Positions 34,604-42,628 of a DNA stretch of 64,000 bases are shown here, piece after piece. The stretch comes from Burkholderia sp. D-99 (GTDB lineage: Bacteria > Pseudomonadota > Gammaproteobacteria > Burkholderiales > Burkholderiaceae). Position 1 is the stretch's first letter, and each line of letters starts with the position of its first letter. The notes under the pieces are model-generated. The model did not search any database and was not told where the DNA came from. It saw only the letters and a list, made by a program, of their open reading frames with translations. Where the stretch lies: NCBI RefSeq assembly GCF_011605345.1, contig NZ_JAAOXM010000012.1, forward strand, positions 1 to 64,000. Direction: 5' to 3'. A program made the position numbers and the translations under genes.

Positions 34604-35935
34604 TCAACGCTCGCGCGGCACCCACGCGCCGTGGAACCCGGCCGGCACGCGGCGCGGCAGGTGCACGGTCGCGACCGGCCCCGCGTCGATCGCGCGCGCA
34701 TCGAGGATCACGACGTCGCTCGTGTCCGTCGCCGCGCGGTAGACCATCACCAGCAGCCAGCCGTCGTCCTCGTCGACACCGCCCGGGCGCGGCACGAACA
34801 CCGGCTCGCTGTTCTGGTCGCCGGGCGGCACCGCGTAGCGCGTCGTCGTGCCGCTCGCGTGGTCGAAGCGCATCACGCCGCGCATTTCCGCATGGTTCGG
34901 CTGCTCGACCGCATACAGGTAGCGGTAGCCGCGCCCCGTGCGGCTTTCGTTGATGCGCGGCATCTCGATGCCGCCGTCGGCGAGCGGCCCTTCGTCGATC
35001 AGACCGTTCGCCGTATCGATCACGTAGCGCCACAGCTCGCCGACCGGGTTGTCGGCGAAGCGGCCCGTGCGCGCGTCGAGCCGCAGGAACCACGGATAAC
35101 GCACCGCATCGAGCACGATGCACGATTCGTCGCAGTCGTACGCGTTCACGACGTGCTGGATGAAGCACGGCTCGATGCCGAACCAGCGCACCGCGCCGCC
35201 GTGGCGCGGGATCACGCCGATGCGCGCGGGCCGGTCGTCGTGCCAGCGCAGCGGCATCCGGTGGCCCTGCTTCAGCAGCGAGAAGTCGTAGCCGACGTTC
35301 AGGTCGAGCAGCAGGCTACGGGTTTCGGTAATCGCGAGGTCGTGCATCATCGACGGCGCGTTCAGGTCGATCTCGACGTCGACACGCTGCACGCCGTGCG
35401 CGTCGATCACGCCGTAGCGCAGCCACGGCGCGCGCCAGTCCGCGCGGAACGTCATCAGCTCGCCGGTCACCGGATCGACCTTCGGGTGCGCGGTCATGCC
35501 GCCGTCGAAGCCCGCATGTCGCGCCGGCACGCCGAGCGAATCGAGTTCGGCCGTGATCGCGAGCGGCGCGCCGCCCTCGGCCAGCGCGAGCAATTCGCCC
35601 GCATGCTGCAGCACGTTCACGTTCGGATTGGTGTCGGGCAGATGCCGCGCCTGCTCGGGTGCATACACGGCGGCCCAGCGCTGCGTGCGCGCCCAGCGGT
35701 TCCGGTAGCCGGTCGCGCGGCCGTCGTCGAACGCGAGCGCGTGCAGCATCGCGGCTTCCGGCCACCACGACAGCATGTCGTTGCCTTCGAAGCGGCCGCC
35801 CGGCGGATTCGGGCCGTTGCGCAGCAACGTGCCGCAGAGTTCGCGCGGGATGACGCCCGTCACGCGCAGGTCGACGAGATCGACTTCGTCGGCGACCGGC
35901 GCGATCGCGCCTCGGTTCAGGTCGAATACGGTCAT
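34604..35935 (-). CDS. Carotenoid oxygenase (RPE65-family) protein
   Basis: 443-residue non-haem iron dioxygenase of the carotenoid-cleavage family, which splits C=C bonds of carotenoids or stilbene- and lignin-type compounds. All four iron-ligand histidines can be placed: TAHPKVDP, MMHDLAITET, FIQHVVNAYDC and GFHGAWVP at the C-terminus. The N-terminus has NGPNPPGGRFEGND and HALAFDDGRATGYRNRW, typical for the family. No signal peptide is seen. It is downstream of the DUF2239 gene (15-base gap), probably one operon controlled at 36.6 kb. The substrate could be a phenylpropanoid rather than a carotenoid, since no carotenoid genes are nearby. Confidence 0.92.
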   Translation of the reverse strand: MTVFDLNRGAIAPVADEVDLVDLRVTGVIPRELCGTLLRNGPNPPGGRFEGNDMLSWWPEAAMLHALAFDDGRATGYRNRWARTQRWAAVYAPEQARHLPDTNPNVNVLQHAGELLALAEGGAPLAITAELDSLGVPARHAGFDGGMTAHPKVDPVTGELMTFRADWRAPWLRYGVIDAHGVQRVDVEIDLNAPSMMHDLAITETRSLLLDLNVGYDFSLLKQGHRMPLRWHDDRPARIGVIPRHGGAVRWFGIEPCFIQHVVNAYDCDESCIVLDAVRYPWFLRLDARTGRFADNPVGELWRYVIDTANGLIDEGPLADGGIEMPRINESRTGRGYRYLYAVEQPNHAEMRGVMRFDHASGTTTRYAVPPGDQNSEPVFVPRPGGVDEDDGWLLVMVYRAATDTSDVVILDARAIDAGPVATVHLPRRVPAGFHGAWVPRER

Positions 35936-35950
35936 TGCGTCGGTGCTCCG

Positions 35951-36577
35951 TCAACAGTCTTCGGCGGACGGCGGCAGGTCGCCGCACGCCAGGGCGAGCG
36001 CATGGTCGCGCACGTCGTCCGGCCAGCCGGCGGCCAGCTCGGCCAGCCGCGCCGGATCATTCGCATACAGCGCCCGTGCGGCTTCCTCGAAACCGGGCAG
36101 ATTGCCCGCCATCGCCGACATGAAGTGGTAGGCGCGGGTTTGCGCGTCGCGGTGCCGGTCGGCCGCCGCATGTGTGCGCCGCGCGTCCTCGACGAGCTTG
36201 CGCAGCGCAACCGACGCGCCGCCCGGCTGCGCGCCGAGCCATTCCCAGTGACGCGGCAACAGCGTGACCTCGCGCGACACGACGCCGAGCTTCGGCCGGC
36301 CGCGGCCGCGCTGTTCGCCGGCGCCTGCGGGCTCGCCGGCAGCCCCGGACGCGTCGCCTGACGGCGGCGCATAGCGCGCGCGGATGTCGTCCTCGGTGCC
36401 GCGCAGGTCGAGGTCGACCGAGCGGCCCGTCGCGTCATCGAAGATCAGGATCGTGCCGGGCATTGCGTCGCCGGCTGCCTGCCGGACCGCGAGTGCGACC
36501 GTCGCGAGCGGGCCCGACGCAAGCCGCCGGTGGCCGTCGAAGGCCGTGTATGAAGGGAGAAGCGTGGAGGTTGTCAT
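35951..36577 (-). CDS. DUF2239-family protein
   Basis: 208-residue uncharacterised protein of the DUF2239 family. Recognisable blocks are YTAFDGHRRLASGPLATVA, the ILIFDDATGRSVDLDLRG strand region, and GRGRPKLGVVSREVTLLPRHWEWLGAQ. A Gly/Ala-rich linker (about 75-95) divides it. No membrane segment or signal is present. The ATG at 36577 is used; a GTG three codons earlier is possible and neither has a clear SD. It is the first gene of a probable operon with the carotenoid oxygenase, under the promoter with two operator-like repeats. Function is unknown. Confidence 0.82.
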   Translation of the reverse strand: MTTSTLLPSYTAFDGHRRLASGPLATVALAVRQAAGDAMPGTILIFDDATGRSVDLDLRGTEDDIRARYAPPSGDASGAAGEPAGAGEQRGRGRPKLGVVSREVTLLPRHWEWLGAQPGGASVALRKLVEDARRTHAAADRHRDAQTRAYHFMSAMAGNLPGFEEAARALYANDPARLAELAAGWPDDVRDHALALACGDLPPSAEDC

Positions 36578-36613
36578 CGTGGTCACCCGGAGGCAGGAAT
36601 CAGAATGACGCTA

Positions 36614-36655
36614 TTTTTATCCGGGTATTAATTGGATGTCAATATTATCCGGGTA
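36614..36655 (-). promoter_or_regulatory. Promoter with two repeated operator-like sites, DUF2239 operon
   Basis: On the minus strand a perfect TTGACA (36642-36637), 17 bases, then TAAAAA (36619-36614) form a promoter 37 bases before the ATG. TTATCCGGGTA occurs twice on the plus strand, at 36617-36627 overlapping the -10 and at 36645-36655 just upstream of the -35. The repeated core is close to a palindrome around CCGG. The positions fit repression by a dimeric regulator that I cannot identify. Confidence 0.65.
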
Positions 36656-36701
36656 AAAAAACATCCCGCACGGATTCCCCTTCGGGCAACCGCGTTGCCG
36701 G

Positions 36702-37433
36702 TCAGGCCGCCCGGGCCGGAGCCGCGATGCCGCGTGCGCTTGCCAGCACGTCGTCGAGCGACACATGCCCTTCGAACGCCAGCGACGCCGGCAGCGGCAG
36801 GTTTTCCTCGATCGCGTGCGCGAACTGCACGCCCGCATCGTCGGCAAGCCGTGCACGCAGTGCGGCGATGCGCGGGAACGCGCCGCGCTCGAATACCGCG
36901 TGATAGTCGGCCCAGCGCGCGATCCCGGAGAAGTACGCGTCGGCCAGCGTGCGCCGCGCACCCAGCAGCCACGGGCCATCGTCGCGCTCGAGCAGCGCCT
37001 CGAGCTGCCGGTGCGCCTTCAGCACCTTGCCGCGGCCATAAGCCTGCAGCGCCGCTTTCTCCGCGCCCTCGGTGTCGTGTTCGTACACGTACCAGAGCGC
37101 GCCGAACGCGTTGAAGAACGTCGTGTTCAGCCACGCGAGCATCCGGTTCAGCCGGTCAAAATCCGCGCTGCCCTGGCGAAACGCGAGGCCGCTGTCGAGC
37201 ACTTGCGCGCCGACGTGACCGAGGATCGCGAGGCTTTCGGTCAGCACCTCGCCGTTCGCGGTCACGAATGCCGGCGTTTCGGCGACCGGGTTCAGCGCGA
37301 GATACGCGTCGCTCGTCGCGACGCTCGGCATCGCGATGCGCGACAGCCGGTACGGGCGGCCAGCCCATTCAAGCGCGACGATCGAGCCGAACGAGCAGCC
37401 GGCGGGAATGCCGTAGAGAAGGATCGGGGACAT
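36702..37433 (-). CDS. Glutathione S-transferase family protein
   Basis: 243-residue cytosolic GST-like protein. The thioredoxin-fold N-terminal domain (about 1-80) has ILLYGIPAGCSFGSIVALEWAG, with Ser/Cys at the glutathione-binding position, and VAETPAFVTANGEVLTESLAIL (cis-Pro and Glu-Ser glutathione contacts). An all-alpha C-terminal domain follows, with GPWLLGARRTLADAYF carrying the family capping Asp. It is divergent from a LysR gene across about 90 bases, which probably regulates it. Its stop is before the DUF2239 promoter. The substrate is unknown. Confidence 0.88.
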   Translation of the reverse strand: MSPILLYGIPAGCSFGSIVALEWAGRPYRLSRIAMPSVATSDAYLALNPVAETPAFVTANGEVLTESLAILGHVGAQVLDSGLAFRQGSADFDRLNRMLAWLNTTFFNAFGALWYVYEHDTEGAEKAALQAYGRGKVLKAHRQLEALLERDDGPWLLGARRTLADAYFSGIARWADYHAVFERGAFPRIAALRARLADDAGVQFAHAIEENLPLPASLAFEGHVSLDDVLASARGIAAPARAA

Positions 37434-37524
37434 CGGGAGGTTCCGCAGAAGTTGAACGAGCAGTCATGCTCCCATGGCGAACGATGGCGCAGTAGCCGCT
37501 AAAATTGAAACCCGTCGTTTCTTC

Positions 37525-38448
37525 ATGTGGACGCTGAAAGTGAACCTGAACGATCTCTATCTGTTCGTGCAGGCGGTCGATGCGGGCAGCATGTCGGCGG
37601 CCGCGCGCCGGCTCGGCCTGCCGAAATCGACGGTCAGCAAACGCGTGGCCGAGCTCGAGCGCACGCTCGGCGCGCGGCTCGTGCATCGCACGTCGCGCAG
37701 CTTCCGGCTGACGCCGGTCGGCACCGAATTCTTCGAGCATGCACGCGCGGCCGTGATCGAGGCCGACAGCGCGCGCGACGCGGTACTGCGGCAGGCCGCC
37801 GAACCGGCCGGCGTCGTGCGGATCACGAGCTCGGTGCCGGTTGCGCAACACATCCTCGCGCCCTGCCTGCTGGCGCTGGCCGTCGCGCATCCGAAGCTGC
37901 TGCTGCAGGTTCATGCGAGCGACCGTCTCGTCGACATCGCGCAGGAAGGCTTCGATATCGCGGTGCGCAGCCATTTCGCGCCGCTGCCCGATTCCGCGCT
38001 CGTGCAGCGGCCGCTCGCGACGTCGCCGATCATCGCCGTGGCGTCGCCGGCCTATCTCGCGCGTGCCGGCATCCCGGACGAACCCGCCGATCTCGCACGG
38101 CACGACGGCCTCCACCCGGGCCAGCAGCCGTGGCGGCTGCAGCGTGGCGACGACGCCATCGACGTGGCGCCACGCATCCGGCTGCAGGCCGACGAATCAA
38201 CGTTGTTGCTGCAAGCCGCGACGGCCGGCCTCGGCATCGCGTGCCTGCCCGACTGGATCGCCGGCGCCGCGCTCGCGTCGGGCGCGCTCGAGCGGGTGCT
38301 GCCCGGCTGGCGGGCCGGCACCGTCACGACGACGCTGCTGATGCCGCATCGGCGCGGCCAGTTGCCCGGCGTACGCGCCACCGTCGAGTTTCTTGCGGCA
38401 CACGTCGCGGCCCACCACGGCATTGACCCGGACGACGCGCGCGCGTGA
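37525..38448 (+). CDS. LysR-family transcriptional regulator (GST-divergent)
   Basis: 307-residue LysR regulator. Helix-turn-helix: LYLFVQAVDAGSMSAAARR, then LGLPKSTVSKRVAELERTLG (about 8-50), and the effector domain begins at VVRITSSVPVAQHIL. The pattern (SKRVAELE, TSRSFRLTPVG) puts it with regulators of electrophile and quinone stress. I use the ATG at 37525, which gives the usual distance to the helix-turn-helix; a 17-codon upstream extension from 37474 is open but overlaps the divergent promoter. It likely controls the GST gene. Confidence 0.88.
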   Translation: MWTLKVNLNDLYLFVQAVDAGSMSAAARRLGLPKSTVSKRVAELERTLGARLVHRTSRSFRLTPVGTEFFEHARAAVIEADSARDAVLRQAAEPAGVVRITSSVPVAQHILAPCLLALAVAHPKLLLQVHASDRLVDIAQEGFDIAVRSHFAPLPDSALVQRPLATSPIIAVASPAYLARAGIPDEPADLARHDGLHPGQQPWRLQRGDDAIDVAPRIRLQADESTLLLQAATAGLGIACLPDWIAGAALASGALERVLPGWRAGTVTTTLLMPHRRGQLPGVRATVEFLAAHVAAHHGIDPDDARA

Positions 38449-38675
38449 GCGAAGCTTGCCGCGACCCGCGCGTCGCGGCCGATCGATTCAAATGCTGAAT
38501 CGATCAAGTCAGTAATTGGCATGAAAGCGCAAATTTCGCCATGACAGAATGATCCGGACGCCCTGCCCACCGGCATCGGCGTCCGGCCTCCGGCCGGCAG
38601 CACCCACACGAATAGCGCGCGCACCCGACGCGCCTGCCGCACGACGGCACCTTCCGCCCTTCGGAGGAGACAGTC

Positions 38676-40016
38676 ATGAATCCGCTTCACGCGCTGCCGG
38701 CGTCCGCGTCGGCAACGGCCCGGCGCACTCGCGTGCGCTGGCTGGTGCTGGCCGTCCTGTTCGCGGTCACGACGATCAACTACGCGGATCGCGCCGCGAT
38801 CGCGATCGCGGGCCCGAGCCTCGCCCGCGCGCTGCACCTGAGCCACGTGCAGATCGGCTTCATCTTTTCCGCGTTCGGCTGGTCGTACGTGGTCGCGCAA
38901 CTGCCGGGCGGCTGGCTGCTCGACCGCTACGGATCGCGCGTGGTCTATGCGTTCAGCATCTTCTTCTGGTCGCTGTTCACGCTGCTGCAGGGGACGATTG
39001 GCTTCTTCGGCGGCGCGGCCGCGTTCGCACTGCTGTTCGGGCTGCGTTTCCTGGTCGGCGCGGCCGAGGCGCCGTCGTTCCCGGCCAACAGCCGGATCGT
39101 GTCCGCGTGGTTCCCGGCCGCCGAGCGCGGCACCGCGTCGGCGATCTTCAATGCCGCGCAGTACGCGGCGACCGTCGTGTTCGCGCCGCTGATGGGCTGG
39201 CTCGTGCACGCGTTCGGCTGGCAGTCGGTGTTCGCGGTGATGGGCGTGCTCGGCTTCGCGTTCGTCCTGGTGTGGAACCGCACGATGTACGACCCGAAGG
39301 ACCACCCGAGCATCAACCGCGCGGAACTCGACTATCTCGCCGAAGGCGGCGCGCTCGTCAACATCGACCAGGCGACGGGCGGACGCGACGGCGGCCCGTC
39401 GATGCGCCATGTCAAGGCACTGCTGAGAAACCGGATGCTGATCGGCGTGTACGTCGCGCAGTACTGCATCAACGCGCTCACCTATTTCTTCATCACGTGG
39501 TTTCCCGTCTATCTCGTGCAGGCGCGCGGGATGTCGATCCTCAACGCGGGGCTCGTCGCGTCGATCCCGGCCGTGTGCGGGTTCCTCGGCGGGATTCTCG
39601 GCGGCATCGTGTCCGACGCGCTGCTCAAGCAGGGCCGCTCGCTGTCGGTCGCGCGCAAGGTGCCGATCGTGTTCGGCATGCTGCTGTCGATGTCGATGAT
39701 CGTCTGCAACTACACCGATTCGCACGTGCTCGTCGTGCTGTTCATGGCGCTGTCGTTCTTCGGCAAGGGGCTCGGCGCGCTCGGCTGGGCCGTCAACGCC
39801 GACACCGCGCCACGCCAGATCGCGGGGCTGAGCGGCGCGCTGCTCAACACCTGCGGCAACCTCTCCAGCATCACGACGCCGATCGCGATCGGCTACATCG
39901 TCGACCGCAGCGGCTCGTTCAACGGCGCGCTCGTCTATGTCGTCGCGCACGCGCTCGTCGCGGTGATCTGCTACCTGTTCGTCGTCGGCGAAATCCGTCG
40001 CGTCGAGCTTCATTGA
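38676..40016 (+). CDS. MFS transporter, D-glucarate/galactarate type (GudP-like)
   Basis: 446-residue inner-membrane sugar-acid symporter of the anion:cation symporter group of the major facilitators. The first helix has VRWLVLAVLFAVTTINYADRAAIAIAGP (ending in the conserved NYADRAA), motif A is GGWLLDRYGSRVV, and VGAAEAPSFPANSRIVSAWFP is typical of the GudP/GarP family. About twelve membrane segments. The start ATG has a strong GGAGGAGACAG box (38663-38673), eleven bases of which are complementary to the 24.7 kb small RNA. Glucarate dehydratase follows after 62 bases. Confidence 0.9.
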   Translation: MNPLHALPASASATARRTRVRWLVLAVLFAVTTINYADRAAIAIAGPSLARALHLSHVQIGFIFSAFGWSYVVAQLPGGWLLDRYGSRVVYAFSIFFWSLFTLLQGTIGFFGGAAAFALLFGLRFLVGAAEAPSFPANSRIVSAWFPAAERGTASAIFNAAQYAATVVFAPLMGWLVHAFGWQSVFAVMGVLGFAFVLVWNRTMYDPKDHPSINRAELDYLAEGGALVNIDQATGGRDGGPSMRHVKALLRNRMLIGVYVAQYCINALTYFFITWFPVYLVQARGMSILNAGLVASIPAVCGFLGGILGGIVSDALLKQGRSLSVARKVPIVFGMLLSMSMIVCNYTDSHVLVVLFMALSFFGKGLGALGWAVNADTAPRQIAGLSGALLNTCGNLSSITTPIAIGYIVDRSGSFNGALVYVVAHALVAVICYLFVVGEIRRVELH

Positions 40017-40078
40017 ACGGCGCGGGCCGCGCCGGCGCAGCCGGCGGCCCGTGCACCACCGGAACCAGGAGCGAACCG

Positions 40079-41476
40079 ATGTCCGAATCCCGCCGTGCCG
40101 GCACCCCGCACGTCACGCGCATGCAGGTGATTCCCGTCGCCGGCCGCGACAGCATGCTGCTCAACCTGTGCGGCGCGCATGCGCCGTACTTCACCCGCAA
40201 CCTCGTGATCCTCGACGACAGCAGCGGGCATACGGGCGTCGGCGAAGTACCGGGCGGCGAAGGCATCCGCCACGCACTCGAGCGCATGACGGACCTCGTG
40301 GTCGGCCAGTCGATCGGGCGCTATCAGGCCACCCTCAACGCGGTACGCGCGGCGCTGTCCGGCGCGGGCGCGGGTGCGGGCCGCACGATCCGGCACGAGG
40401 CGACATCGGCCGGCGAGGCGGCGGTGCTGCGCCAGCCGCACGAGATCAACCTGCGGCTCGACAACGTGATCACCGCGATCGAGGCGGCGCTGCTCGACTT
40501 GCTCGGGCAGCATCTCGACGTGCCCGTCGCCGCGCTGCTCGGCGAAGGCCAGCAGCGCGACGCGGTGCCGATGCTCGCCTATCTGTTCTATATCGGTGAT
40601 CGCGGCCGCACCGACCTGCCGTATCGCGACGAGGCGCAGGCGCGCTCCCCGTGGTTCCGGCTGCGCAACGAGGAAGCACTCACGCCGGCCGCGATCGCAA
40701 GGCAGGCGGAAGCCGCCGTCGAGCGCTACGGCTTCGCCGATTTCAAGCTGAAGGGCGGCGTGATGGCCGGCGCCGACGAGATGGAAGCGATCGCCGCGAT
40801 CAAGGCGCGCTTCCCCGATTCGCGAACGACGCTCGACCCGAACGGCGCGTGGTCGCTCGACGAGGCGGTCGCGCTGTGCCGCGGGCAAGGCCACCTGCTC
40901 GCGTATGCGGAAGATCCGTGCGGGCCGGAAGGCGGCTATTCGGGCCGCGAGGTGATGGCCGAATTCCGCCGCGCGACGGGGATCCCGACCGCAACCAACA
41001 TGATCGCGACCGACTGGCGGCAGATGGATCACGCGGTGCGGCTGCAGGCGGTCGACATTCCGCTGGCCGACCCGCATTTCTGGACGATGCAGGGCTCGGT
41101 GCGGCTCGCGCAGTTGTGCCGCGACTGGGGGCTCACATGGGGCTCGCACTCGAACAACCACTTCGACGTGTCGCTCGCGATGTTCACGCACGCGGCGGCC
41201 GCCGCGCCCGGCACGATCACCGCGATCGACACGCACTGGATCTGGCAGGAAGGCGACGCGCGGCTCACGCGCGAGCCGCTCGAGATCATCGGCGGCAAGG
41301 TGGCCGTGCCGGAGCGGCCGGGGCTCGGGATCGAGCTCGACATGGCGCAGGTCGAGGCCGCAAATGCGTTGTACAAGGAGGTCGGCGGTACGGCGCGCGA
41401 CGATGCGGTCGCGATGCGGTATCTCGTGCCGGGGTGGACTTACGATCCGAAGCGGCCGAGTTTCGGGCGGGGGTGA
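40079..41476 (+). CDS. gudD: Glucarate dehydratase
   Basis: 465-residue enolase-superfamily enzyme that dehydrates D-glucarate (and L-idarate) to 5-keto-4-deoxyglucarate. The barrel residues are in place: FADFKLKGG (KxK base), TLDPNGAW and EDPCGPEGG and ATNMIATD (Mg2+ ligands), and GSHSNNHFD with the His-Asp base pair. The capping domain is N-terminal (to about 130). The ATG at 40079 has a CCAGGAGCGAA box. It is cotranscribed with the GudP-like transporter and completes uptake plus first step. The later enzymes (aldolase, semialdehyde dehydrogenase) are not in this window. Confidence 0.93.
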   Translation: MSESRRAGTPHVTRMQVIPVAGRDSMLLNLCGAHAPYFTRNLVILDDSSGHTGVGEVPGGEGIRHALERMTDLVVGQSIGRYQATLNAVRAALSGAGAGAGRTIRHEATSAGEAAVLRQPHEINLRLDNVITAIEAALLDLLGQHLDVPVAALLGEGQQRDAVPMLAYLFYIGDRGRTDLPYRDEAQARSPWFRLRNEEALTPAAIARQAEAAVERYGFADFKLKGGVMAGADEMEAIAAIKARFPDSRTTLDPNGAWSLDEAVALCRGQGHLLAYAEDPCGPEGGYSGREVMAEFRRATGIPTATNMIATDWRQMDHAVRLQAVDIPLADPHFWTMQGSVRLAQLCRDWGLTWGSHSNNHFDVSLAMFTHAAAAAPGTITAIDTHWIWQEGDARLTREPLEIIGGKVAVPERPGLGIELDMAQVEAANALYKEVGGTARDDAVAMRYLVPGWTYDPKRPSFGRG

Positions 41477-41558
41477 CGGGAACGGGCGACGGCGTCGCCG
41501 GTTCGTCATCACGCCCGGACGCAGCCGCGCGAGGGCCCTGCCCCGCCCGGCCACGGCT

Positions 41559-42548
41559 TCATCCACGCCGAGCCGGCGGGGCGGCGGCGCATCGCCCGAT
41601 ACTGCGCGCGATGCGATCCGCATAGGCGAGACCCGGATCGAGCCCGGGGTCGTAGATGGTGAAGTCGATCCCCGCCACACGGCCCGATGCGACAAGCGGG
41701 CCGAGCAGCGCATCGAGCCCGTCGAAATCCAGCCCCGGTGAACCGGGCGAATCCACGGCCGGCAGTTGCGACTGATCGAGTACGTCGAGATCCACGTGCA
41801 GCCATGCCTGCCCAAGCGCGCGCGCACCCAGCCAACCGACCAGTTCGGCCGCGACGGCCGCGGGCCCCCGCGCCAGCAACTGCCCGATCGTGATGCGTGT
41901 GATCGCCGTGCGGGCAATGTCGCCGTAAGTGGTCTCGAAGTCGCCGGATTCTGATTCGCGTTCTCCCACCTGACAGGCGTCGAGATCGTCGACGAGCGGG
42001 CCGTCCAGGTCCGGCCAGTCAGTCAGCAGCGGCTCCCCTCGCCCCGTCGACAGCGCGAGATCCATTCCCGCCACGGAACCGAGCCGCTTCGCCGTGTCGT
42101 AGTTGCCGGGATGGAAGAAATCGCTGTGGCCGTCGACATGCACGAGCCCGTTGCCGCCCGCGCGACGGTTTCCCAGCAGGCACCCGAGCAGGACGCTGCA
42201 ATCGCCGCCGAGCACGATCGGAAACGCCTGCCGCCGGCGCGCGTCGGCGACGCGCCCGGCCAGCTCGAGCGAGAAATCGCGGATCGCCGTGCCGTTGCCG
42301 ATGCGGGTTCCGGACTGCGGCGCGAATGCATAGGCGGGATGCGCGAGCCGCGTCACACCCGCCCTGACGTGCTCGGCAAGACCGGTCGCCAGCAGCACGT
42401 CCGGGGCGCGCCAGGTCTCGGGTTCGAGACCGGCCGCGTTCGGCCGAAGGCCGAGGCTGCTGGGCGCGACGATGAATTCGACCGGCCGGGCGCCGCCGGT
42501 TTGCGAAGGTCCGGCCTGCAAGCCGGGTGATGCGGTCTGCGTCGCCAT
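41559..42548 (-). CDS. Arginase/agmatinase-family hydrolase
   Basis: 329-residue ureohydrolase-family enzyme using two manganese ions. Metal motifs: LGGDCSVLLG, HVDGHSDFF and HVDLDVLD; the usual DAHxD is DGHSD here. Whether it splits arginine, agmatine, formimidoylglutamate or a guanidino acid cannot be told. The ATG at 42548 is chosen for its AGGAGA box; the open frame extends seven codons upstream. It is divergent from a CGNR regulator across 80 bases that contain a perfect inverted repeat, the likely control site. Confidence 0.88.
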   Translation of the reverse strand: MATQTASPGLQAGPSQTGGARPVEFIVAPSSLGLRPNAAGLEPETWRAPDVLLATGLAEHVRAGVTRLAHPAYAFAPQSGTRIGNGTAIRDFSLELAGRVADARRRQAFPIVLGGDCSVLLGCLLGNRRAGGNGLVHVDGHSDFFHPGNYDTAKRLGSVAGMDLALSTGRGEPLLTDWPDLDGPLVDDLDACQVGERESESGDFETTYGDIARTAITRITIGQLLARGPAAVAAELVGWLGARALGQAWLHVDLDVLDQSQLPAVDSPGSPGLDFDGLDALLGPLVASGRVAGIDFTIYDPGLDPGLAYADRIARSIGRCAAAPPARRG

Positions 42549-42584
42549 GCGTTCTCCTCGCGCAAGCATCCGTTGCCGAATATA

Positions 42585-42614
42585 CTAACCTTTCAAATAA
42601 CGATCAAAGGTTAG
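42585..42614. promoter_or_regulatory. Perfect inverted repeat between the arginase and CGNR genes
   Basis: CTAACCTTT (42585-42593) and AAAGGTTAG (42606-42614) form a perfect 9-bp inverted repeat with a 12-base AT-rich spacer; half-site centres are 21 bases apart, two helical turns. It sits 36 bases from the arginase start and 14 from the CGNR start. It probably binds the CGNR protein itself, which is inference from position. Confidence 0.6.
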
Positions 42615-42628
42615 CATCAATTTAACCC

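Noticed and set aside
38052..40013. 653-residue minus-strand frame opposite the LysR and glucarate transporter genes
   Set aside because: Antisense shadow; Arg/His/Asp-rich low-complexity composition.
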